A stretch of DNA of 64,000 bases from Myxococcales bacterium (GTDB lineage: Bacteria; Myxococcota_A; Polyangia; Polyangiales; Polyangiaceae): contig JADJQX010000001.1 of assembly GCA_016712525.1 (NCBI GenBank), forward strand, positions 1,860,001-1,924,000. Reading direction: 5' to 3'. Below the pieces are notes generated by a model. The model was not told the DNA's origin and did not search any database. It saw nothing but the letters and a program-made list of their open reading frames with translations. Made by a program: the position numbers and the translations under genes. The stretch's first letter is position 1. Every line of letters begins with the position of its first letter. Positions 42,159-49,220 of this stretch are shown here, piece by piece.

Positions 42159-43297
42159 CCCATCCTACGTCTTATGTGTGCTCGCTTACGGTCGCGTCGC
42201 TCGAGGGCCTCGCCGTCGCGCTCTCCGAGAGCGTCGAGGAGGAGAATGCCGAGCAGAGCGTGGTGGCGCTGCGCGTCTACGGAGACGCGATTCGCCTCGG
42301 CCTCGAGGCTCCGGAGCCCGTGCGAACGTGGGCGGCGAAGCTCGGGGCCGCGCACATCGACCGCGCGCTGCGCACGACCGACGCTGCCCTCACGGGGCCC
42401 GCGTACCAACCGGAGGACGATGCGGCTGCGCGCGCGATGCTCGACGACGAGGGCGTCGAGCACGTGTTCGTCGAGCGCGACTGGGCCGAGAGTGTGCTGG
42501 TGGCCGCTCGCCGTGCGATGCAGGCCGACGGCTTCGAGCGGTGCCTCGGGCGCGTGGTCCTCATGGCGAGCCTCGATCGCTTCGATGCGCTGTGGGGGAA
42601 GGTAGTCTCCCGCGAGACGTTGTTCGACCTCTTGGGCGAGCGGGCGGCGTTCCGCCCGGCGTACGCGCTGCGCTACCCCGAGGCTTCGGGCGCCGAGCTG
42701 GCCGCAGAGCCCAAAGGAGACCCGCGCGCGGCGCTCGACGAAGAGCTCCCCTCCGACGACATGATCGCTCGGTACGTGCACGGCGGTGCGTTCGCCCGCA
42801 CGGTCGAGGCCGCGGCGGCGCGTGATGCCGACTTTGCCGAGACGTTGGAGGCCATCTACGACGCGCAGCTCGAGATCGGAGAAGTCACCTCGATGCGCGC
42901 GGGAGCGTGGCGAAGAGCGCGGCGCACGCCGACGGCGCGCACCAAGGTCACCCTGACCGTGAGCGCCCCGCCGGTGCGCGCGGCCGCCGCGGCCACCCCC
43001 CTCGAGGACGAGAAGCATTGGGTTCAGCTCGGGCGTGACGAGACGTTGGGGTGCGCCTTCGAGCTCTCGGTCGAGGTTCTGGCCGACTCGCTCGTGGTGC
43101 ACCTGGACCTCGCCGAGACCGGAAAAATCGCCGAAGTGCGCGTGGGTGACGTGAGCGTCGCCGTGGCTGCGGACCAGGACGAGGTCGAGCTGCGGGTCGC
43201 TCGTCGAACGGAGCTCGCGTTCGTCGTGCGCCACCGCGACGGCTCCGAGGTTCGGGAGACGTTCGAGCTCGTGCAACACGACGAGGCGACCCGTTGA
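42155..43297 (+). CDS. Unknown 380-aa protein (sigma-Lon operon)
   Basis: The ATG at 42155 overlaps the previous stop. The N-terminal 250 residues are helical (VASLEGLAVALSESVEEENA, WAESVLVAARRAMQADGFER). After RRARRTPTARTKVTLTVSAP the C-terminal third is beta-rich (ELSVEVLADSLVVHLDLAET, VRVGDVSVAVAADQDEVELR). This looks like a helical adaptor plus an Ig-like or CHU-type beta domain. The Glu/Asp-rich character is notable. No motif identifies it. Confidence 0.6.
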   Translation: MTHPTSYVCSLTVASLEGLAVALSESVEEENAEQSVVALRVYGDAIRLGLEAPEPVRTWAAKLGAAHIDRALRTTDAALTGPAYQPEDDAAARAMLDDEGVEHVFVERDWAESVLVAARRAMQADGFERCLGRVVLMASLDRFDALWGKVVSRETLFDLLGERAAFRPAYALRYPEASGAELAAEPKGDPRAALDEELPSDDMIARYVHGGAFARTVEAAAARDADFAETLEAIYDAQLEIGEVTSMRAGAWRRARRTPTARTKVTLTVSAPPVRAAAAATPLEDEKHWVQLGRDETLGCAFELSVEVLADSLVVHLDLAETGKIAEVRVGDVSVAVAADQDEVELRVARRTELAFVVRHRDGSEVRETFELVQHDEATR

Positions 43298-45006
43298 ACC
43301 GCCTCGAGGCGATCGTCGCCCAGCTCGAGCGTGTGGACCTCTTGAAACGAAAGGCGCTCGTGCGCGAGCTCGCGGGCCACGCTCTCCCCGAGAGCCTTCG
43401 GCGGCGCGCGAACGCCGTGCTGCCCGCGGCCATGGCCCTGCCCGAGCGGCTGCCCGAGCGGGTAGGGGAGACTTGGCTCCTGCTCGCCAAGGCCGACGGA
43501 CAAGGGCTCGTGGCGCGGGTGGGGACAGGGCGCAGCCATAAGCCACTCGGAGCGGCGACCCTTCGCGCAGCCCGCGCAGCGCTCGTTCATGCTGCAGGTC
43601 ACGCATGCCGAGCGCTCCCGAGCGACGCGCGCGATCTGGCCGAAATCTACGTTCAAGACGACCTCGACGCCGCCGTGACGGGCCGGTCGGCCGAGCTGTC
43701 GGCAGCCGTGGCGCTCATGTCCCTCGCCCTCGGCCGGCCTCCTCATGCGCACGTCGCCGGTACGGCTCGCCTCTCTCTGGAAGGCAAGCTCGAGCCTGTC
43801 CACCACCTGCGCGAGAAGCTCGAAGCGCTTCGGCTGGAATGGCCACTCGTGACGAAGGTGGTCGTTGCGCGCGAGCAAGGCGACATCGAGGACGCGTGTG
43901 GGCTCGAGGGAATCGAGCTCGTGCGCGCGGCCGACCTCGGGGAAGCGCTGCTCGCCTACGGGCTCGACCTGCGAGAGCTCGCGCTGTCCGACATCGACGA
44001 CCACGAGTCGAGGGTGAGTAGGCTCAAGACGGAAGGCGAGAAAGAGGGCGCCGACTTCGAGCGCCTCGCGAAGGACGCGTGGGAGTCGGCCTCGGTGCTG
44101 AGCGACAGTCATTCCGACCTCGCCGCGAAAGCACGCGGGTATGCCGCGCTCTTTCGCCTTCATCTGGGGGAATCTCACGAGGCGTGGACAATGCTGTGTG
44201 GCGTCGAGCGCAAGAGCCTGGCGGACGAGCCGGAAATCCTTGCGATGGTCGACACGTTCGGCGCGAGCGCGGCGATCGACGTAGGCGACTTGGAGCAGGC
44301 GAAGTCTCTCGCGAGGACCGCGATGGAAACGCTCGGGGCGCCGCGTTCGCGCGAGCACGGGGCGATGCTGGCCTCGGCACGTGGCACCTATGGGCGCGCG
44401 TACCTCCACGCAGGCGAGTACGTCGAGGCGATAGACCATCTGTCGAGGGCGGTCGATCTCCACGGTACCTACGCACCCTTCGAGGTGCCGCGGTCGCGGG
44501 GCTACCTCGCCACGGCTCTCAGGCTCGCGGGCCGTCTCGACCAGGCGCGCACGACTCTCGACCTCGCCCTCGAGCAGAACGCGCGCGACGCGAAAAAGCG
44601 GAGCGCGAGCCGTCAAACCACGCCGTTCCTCGAGCTCGAAGCGGGGCGCCTCGCAGCCGCCGAGGGCCGCCTCGACGACGCGGAGCGGCACCTCGAGGCC
44701 GTGGGGGACGACCCGACGCGCTACCCGGATCTCGGTGCACTGCGGTCACGGGTGCTCGTGGCGCTACGAAGGAACGACACGGCGCGCGCGAGAGCCCTCG
44801 CGGAGACGTGTGTGACCCTCGTCGTTCCCGGGGCGAAGGCCTCGGCGCTCCGCCAGGTCGGCGCCGTCGGCTACGCGGAGCTCGTCGTCGCGGGCGTGGC
44901 CACACCGGACGAAGAGGCCCGTGCGCTCACGCTGCTCTCGCGGGCTTTTGGGAGGAGCATCGAGATGGGCGACGTCGCGGCGATCGTGAGTCGTCAGGTG
45001 TTCTGA
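43294..45006 (+). CDS. Lon-fold (S16) protease domain with C-terminal TPR array
   Basis: The TTG start (TTGA overlap) gives 570 residues. Residues 85-215 match the Lon proteolytic fold: TGRSAELSAAVALMSLALG, then GTARLSLEGKLEPVHHLREK, then VTKVVVAREQGDIEDACGLE. Ser132 in GRSAE and Lys175 in REKLE align with the Lon Ser-Lys dyad and are 43 residues apart, exactly the spacing of Ser679 and Lys722 in E. coli Lon. No AAA+ domain is present. The remainder is TPR-like helices (AKDAWESASVLSDSHSDLAA, GRAYLHAGEYVEAIDHLSRA). I infer a signal-controlled protease with a peptide-binding arm. Activity is unproven. Confidence 0.65.
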   Translation: MNRLEAIVAQLERVDLLKRKALVRELAGHALPESLRRRANAVLPAAMALPERLPERVGETWLLLAKADGQGLVARVGTGRSHKPLGAATLRAARAALVHAAGHACRALPSDARDLAEIYVQDDLDAAVTGRSAELSAAVALMSLALGRPPHAHVAGTARLSLEGKLEPVHHLREKLEALRLEWPLVTKVVVAREQGDIEDACGLEGIELVRAADLGEALLAYGLDLRELALSDIDDHESRVSRLKTEGEKEGADFERLAKDAWESASVLSDSHSDLAAKARGYAALFRLHLGESHEAWTMLCGVERKSLADEPEILAMVDTFGASAAIDVGDLEQAKSLARTAMETLGAPRSREHGAMLASARGTYGRAYLHAGEYVEAIDHLSRAVDLHGTYAPFEVPRSRGYLATALRLAGRLDQARTTLDLALEQNARDAKKRSASRQTTPFLELEAGRLAAAEGRLDDAERHLEAVGDDPTRYPDLGALRSRVLVALRRNDTARARALAETCVTLVVPGAKASALRQVGAVGYAELVVAGVATPDEEARALTLLSRAFGRSIEMGDVAAIVSRQVF

Positions 45007-45014
45007 GCCCGAAG

Positions 45015-46109
45015 CTACTCGGCTTCGTCGCTCGAGCCTTCGACCTCGACGCGATCGGCGAGCACGAACGCGGGTCCGCGGAGAGGCCTGTAGCGCTCGC
45101 CGACGACGCGCGCCGAGACGCCGACCTGCGCGATCTCATGAAGCAGCTCAGGTCGAACGTAGCAGGGGATTCGTGCCTGCTTGCCGAGCACGAGGAAGCC
45201 GCGATCCAGGTCAATGGCGCGAATCACGTCTTTGGTATCGAACGGCTCTGGCGTGGCGATGTCGCTCACCACCTTGAGTACGCGTGCCTCATGCTCCCCC
45301 CGGAGGACGGCTGGCACGGAACGCGAAAGTAGCTTGCCTCCGAACGACACCGACTTGATCGACCCGCGCGGAACGAGCCTCCGGACTTGCACGGCGGTAC
45401 GCGCCCGGGTCACCGGATCGTCGATGCGCAGATCGGCGACGTCTGCCTCGCCGGCGGCCCATTCTGCGATCGTCACGAAGCTCGACAAGGTGTCGCGAAC
45501 CCGATCGTCAGCGATCCAGTCGGCCTGTCGCGGAGGCGAACCGAGCTTGAGCGTGACTTGCCCCGCCGACCCGTTGGGGGGCGCGTAGACGACGTCGTCT
45601 AGCGCGAAGTCTGTCGCCTCCTCGATGCTCTTGCCTGCGCGGCCCGGCCCGGGGCGCTCTCGAGCACCGGCGCGCGTCGCGCGGCGAAACTCCTCATAGT
45701 AGCCGCTCAGGGCGGCCATGGACGGAGCGCGTTCGCTATCGAAGGTGAGGCGGAGCGCTACGGCGGCATGCTCGAACGGGTCCTCTTCGCGCAAGCTCTT
45801 GTGCTGCGCTCGGGTGAACTCGTCGAGCGCGTCACGGAAAGCGGTCGCGTTAGAGGCATCGACGAGCTCGAACAACGGCGATGAAGGAGCCCCAGGGAAG
45901 CGACGGAGCAAGAACGCTTGGTAGGCTTCGAGCACGGCCCTCGGGCTCGCGAGCTCTTGCGCAGGGCGGAGGGCGAGCGCACGAATCTCGTGCAACAGCA
46001 GGACCTGAAGCTCGACCGCCTCGTTCGAGCCCCACATCCGTGGCGCTGCCAGCATCTCGGCGATGCGGGAATCGGCCCACGCCGCGATCGTGCGGGCGAG
46101 GGAGCTCAC
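45015..46109 (-). CDS. Unknown 364-aa protein paired with papain-like gene
   Basis: The GTG at 46109 has a strong AGGAGG site and overlaps the upstream stop (GTGA). The N-terminal half is helical (IAAWADSRIAEMLAAPRMWG, DEFTRAQHKSLREEDPFEHA). The C-terminal half is beta-rich (VDLRIDD-type strands, SVSFGGKLLSRSVPAV, CYVRPELLHEIAQVGVSARV) and ends with an acidic tail. It converges with the Lon-TPR gene 8 bp away. The function is not recognised. Confidence 0.55.
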   Translation of the reverse strand: MSSLARTIAAWADSRIAEMLAAPRMWGSNEAVELQVLLLHEIRALALRPAQELASPRAVLEAYQAFLLRRFPGAPSSPLFELVDASNATAFRDALDEFTRAQHKSLREEDPFEHAAVALRLTFDSERAPSMAALSGYYEEFRRATRAGARERPGPGRAGKSIEEATDFALDDVVYAPPNGSAGQVTLKLGSPPRQADWIADDRVRDTLSSFVTIAEWAAGEADVADLRIDDPVTRARTAVQVRRLVPRGSIKSVSFGGKLLSRSVPAVLRGEHEARVLKVVSDIATPEPFDTKDVIRAIDLDRGFLVLGKQARIPCYVRPELLHEIAQVGVSARVVGERYRPLRGPAFVLADRVEVEGSSDEAE

Positions 46110-46597
46110 GTTTCCTCCTGAATGCCCGGGTCTACCATCTCGACGTCCACGTCCTGTACGGTGAGCGCATCGGCGTACTCCCAGTGCGTGGCCAGGTACG
46201 ACGCCGAGGGGCAACCCGACGCCCCGGTGAGCGCGTCGACCACGTGCCGGTGCGTGTCAACGAAGGTGTGACTGACCCATCGTGGTGGATCCGAATGCTT
46301 CGGAACGACGAACCTCGCCGCTCCCCTCGGCTTGATCTGTCGGCCTCGAGTGGAAGGGTCGCGCGAGATCCCGACCCTGGCTACGACCCGAGCAAGCGCC
46401 GCGCACTTGCCGCTCTCGACGGGGAAGCGCTTGATGGCGCCCTCGACCTCGCTTCGCTCATCGTCGTTCCAGTCCACGCTCATTTCGGACGAGTCTAGCG
46501 CTCGTCGCCCCTCCGTGGAGGGCAAACCAGCGCTCCGGACGTCGTTCGAAAGAAAATCCACGACTGCCGTCAGAAAGCGTCGGGGCCCCGCGTCCAT
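46106..46597 (-). CDS. Small papain-like or hypothetical protein (163 aa)
   Basis: The start at ATG 46597 is the most natural; the open frame runs further upstream. The core reads VESGKCAALARVVARVGISR and, 60 residues on, WVSHTFVDTHRHVVDALTGA. A Cys in the first helix with a later His and Asp is the layout of papain-fold peptidases or toxins, so this may be a cysteine protease or deamidase. Evidence is limited to motif spacing. It is coupled to the gene at 45015 and divergent from the SMC operon, whose promoter must lie in 46598-46701. Confidence 0.45.
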   Translation of the reverse strand: MDAGPRRFLTAVVDFLSNDVRSAGLPSTEGRRALDSSEMSVDWNDDERSEVEGAIKRFPVESGKCAALARVVARVGISRDPSTRGRQIKPRGAARFVVPKHSDPPRWVSHTFVDTHRHVVDALTGASGCPSASYLATHWEYADALTVQDVDVEMVDPGIQEET

Positions 46598-46701
46598 CCT
46601 TTGAAGGCGCGACACGGTGACCGTGAGCGCGGGGTGGAGCCGCTCGGTGCGCGCTTCGCTCGACCACACCCACGCGCCGTCCGCGGCGCCAAGGAGCCCC
46701 C

Positions 46702-46896
46702 ATGTCCAGATCCGGTGGGAGCGCGCGTGCTCGCGCGTCCTCGTATTCCGACGCGACCTCTCGCACCTTCGACGCCGCCGTGCGCAGGCTCGAGAAGGTC
46801 CTCCCTCAGCACCACGCAGCCCTCGCCGAGCTCGTGGACCAAGGGAGATTTCACGACTTCGACGCCATCGTCGCGGCGCTCGGGGGTGACCGATGA
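46702..46896 (+). CDS. Small helical protein preceding the SMC-like ATPase (64 aa)
   Basis: The ATG at 46702 has AAGGAG 5 nt upstream and the stop overlaps the next start (ATGA). After a Ser/Arg-rich start it is helical (TFDAAVRRLEKVLPQHHAAL, AELVDQGRFHDFDAIVAAL). Its position suggests a subunit or regulator of the SMC-like protein. No family is recognised. Confidence 0.6.
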   Translation: MSRSGGSARARASSYSDATSRTFDAAVRRLEKVLPQHHAALAELVDQGRFHDFDAIVAALGGDR

Positions 46897-49220
46897 AGCG
46901 TCTGCGGATCGCCTCCGTGAGCGTGCGCGGAGTGCGCGGGGTGCGGGACACGGTGAAGATCGCCCTTGGAGAGCGCGGGCTCGTGCTCCGAGGGGACAAC
47001 GGCACCGGCAAGTCCTCCATCGTCGAAGGGATACGGTGGGCCCTGCTCGGAGAGATGCCGGCCGCGGAGAACGAGGACTATCGCACGCATCTCCGCGCGG
47101 AAGGCGCGAGCGAAGTGTCGGTCGAGTTGGCCCCGCGGGGGACGATCGTTCTCCGAGACGGCACGCTCGACGACGAGGCGACCACGGACGAGGGGCGCGC
47201 GTTCATCGACCACTGCCGCCGATCGCGACCGTTTCTACGGCGGGCCGAGCTGCTCGCGCTCTTGCAGGGAGAGCCCGGCCAAAGGTTCCAATACCTGGCG
47301 AAGTTCTTCGACCTGGCCCCCGTCGACAGCCTCGAGCGCGACCTCGAAAAGGGGCTCGGCGAGCGACGAGCACGCATCGAACAGCTCGAAAATGCGGCTC
47401 GCCGCCGTCTCGAGACGGTCGTCGAGCCTGTCTCGTGGAAGGGAGCTGCCCCGGCGGGAGTCGACGAGCTCGAGCGCTACGTGCTCGAAGAAGCAGCGCG
47501 GCTGGGGCTTGCGCGAGGCGATGAGGGCGCTCCTCTCGACGAGCTCGCGGCGAGGGCGGCCGCGACGTGTGGAAGCGGCTCCCAAGCGGCCCGCCGCAGC
47601 GAGCTCCACGCGGCCGTCACCGAGGCCGACAAGATGGTGCCGCCGGATGCTCCGAAGACCGAGCTCGAGCCCTTGAGGTCCGCCGAGCTTGCGGCGACCG
47701 AGAACGGACTCCAGTCTCTCCTCGAAGGTGCGCTCGCCCACATCGAGACGCGTCCCTCGCGCACCGACTGTCCGGTCTGCGAACAAGCCATCGTCTCGGC
47801 GGACCTCGTAGCCCGACTGAAGGCTCGCCTCGCGTTGCTGTCGGACGTTCAGCAGGCGACCGCGCGTGTGTCTGCCCTGGCCGAGCACTGGCATGAGTTC
47901 CTTCGGGCGCTCCGTCGCCTCGAGGGGGTAGCGGGGTATCCCGAGCCTTTGGATCAGCTTTCCCGTTCACGCGACCTCCTCGAGCGCCTCGACCGAGAGA
48001 CGAACCTGTCTTGGGATATCCACGGCCGCCTCGAACGGGTACGAACGTCCCTCCGCAGGCAGCACGATGCGATCCCGAACGATCTGCGAGCGAGCGAAAT
48101 CGAGAGCTTTCGGCGCTGCCTCGAGCGATTCGTCACGGAGCGGGACGGCCTTCTTGCAAACGAGTCGGAGCGGGCGAAGCTCGTCGCTGCGACCGGGGCA
48201 CTTCAGGCGGTGGCCGTTGCCGTCGCGGCGGCCCGCAAGGACCTCTCTGCGCTGATCCTGGAGGAGCTCTCCGACGCGGCCGGTGCCATCTACGAGCGAA
48301 TCCATGGGGCCGACCTGGACGACGTGACCGAGAGCCCGCGCATCAAGTTCACGCGGCAGAGCAAGGGGCTCGCGAAGCTCGAAGGCCGGTTCGCAGAGAA
48401 GAGCGTGAAGGAGCCCAAGCTCCTCTACTCGGACGGGCACCTCGATACCGTCGGTATTGCCTACTTCCTCGCGATGCAGAAGCTCCGCGAGCGAGAGGAC
48501 CCGAATGGCCCGCGCATCCTCGTGCTCGACGACGTCGTGCTCTCGGTCGACATGACCCACGCACGGGCCCTCGTGAGTGTGCTCGCCGAGCGGTTCTCGG
48601 ACTACCAGGTGCTCATCGCGACGCACAACCAAGCGTTCGCCGAGCTTTGCAAGCCGCTCCACCTCCGCCGCCTCCACATCCGAGGTTGGTCGCTCGAAGC
48701 AGGCCCCGCGCTCGCCGACCACGTGCCCGGCACGAGTCGCCTCGAGCAGGCGCTCGCAACTACGGGGGATGTCGAGGGCCTGGCCGTGGTGACACGCCCG
48801 GTGCTCGAGGCCTTCTTCAAGGAGGCGAGTGCCAACTTCGGCGTCAAGCTCCCTTTCGAGGCCTCGGACCTCGGCTTCGCAGACTACTGGGACGGCCTAC
48901 GCCCCAAGCTCGAGAAGCTCTCGTCCACCGGGAGAATCCCTGACGTGCGAGCCATCCTCGGTCGGCTCGGAGACCCGCTCTTCTTGAGGAACGCGCTCGG
49001 CGCCCACTCCAACGACTGGGCTCTCGTCGTCTCGCTCAAACAAGCCCAGACCGAGGCTCGCGCGGCCCTCGAGCTCATCGACGCCCTGACCTGCTCCGCG
49101 TGCGCCGCGATGGTGCGCCTGCCCAATCGCCGCGACGAAAACGCCCCTCTCGCATGCCGGTGCCCACGCGGCGCCGCGCCGACCCTCACCGTCCCGTTCG
49201 CAACCAAGGAGTCTGCATGA
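46893..49220 (+). CDS. SMC/Rad50-like ABC ATPase with zinc-hook CPVC
   Basis: The 775-residue protein begins with Walker A (LRGDNGTGKSSIVEGIRWAL, residues 32-51). It has coiled-coil-like arms around a CPVC zinc-hook motif at residues 293-296, an ABC signature-like LLYSDGHLDTVGIAYFLAMQ and Walker B RILVLDDVVLSVDMTHARAL, then a His switch IATHNQ. This is the Rad50/SbcC-type layout, shorter than Rad50. A C-terminal 180-residue extension ends in a CSACAAMVRLP ... ACRC zinc-like cluster. Such ATPases sense or hold DNA ends in several defence systems such as Lamassu. The partner here is a helicase-metalloprotease, which I do not recognise as a known system. Confidence 0.8.
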   Translation: MKRLRIASVSVRGVRGVRDTVKIALGERGLVLRGDNGTGKSSIVEGIRWALLGEMPAAENEDYRTHLRAEGASEVSVELAPRGTIVLRDGTLDDEATTDEGRAFIDHCRRSRPFLRRAELLALLQGEPGQRFQYLAKFFDLAPVDSLERDLEKGLGERRARIEQLENAARRRLETVVEPVSWKGAAPAGVDELERYVLEEAARLGLARGDEGAPLDELAARAAATCGSGSQAARRSELHAAVTEADKMVPPDAPKTELEPLRSAELAATENGLQSLLEGALAHIETRPSRTDCPVCEQAIVSADLVARLKARLALLSDVQQATARVSALAEHWHEFLRALRRLEGVAGYPEPLDQLSRSRDLLERLDRETNLSWDIHGRLERVRTSLRRQHDAIPNDLRASEIESFRRCLERFVTERDGLLANESERAKLVAATGALQAVAVAVAAARKDLSALILEELSDAAGAIYERIHGADLDDVTESPRIKFTRQSKGLAKLEGRFAEKSVKEPKLLYSDGHLDTVGIAYFLAMQKLREREDPNGPRILVLDDVVLSVDMTHARALVSVLAERFSDYQVLIATHNQAFAELCKPLHLRRLHIRGWSLEAGPALADHVPGTSRLEQALATTGDVEGLAVVTRPVLEAFFKEASANFGVKLPFEASDLGFADYWDGLRPKLEKLSSTGRIPDVRAILGRLGDPLFLRNALGAHSNDWALVVSLKQAQTEARAALELIDALTCSACAAMVRLPNRRDENAPLACRCPRGAAPTLTVPFATKESA

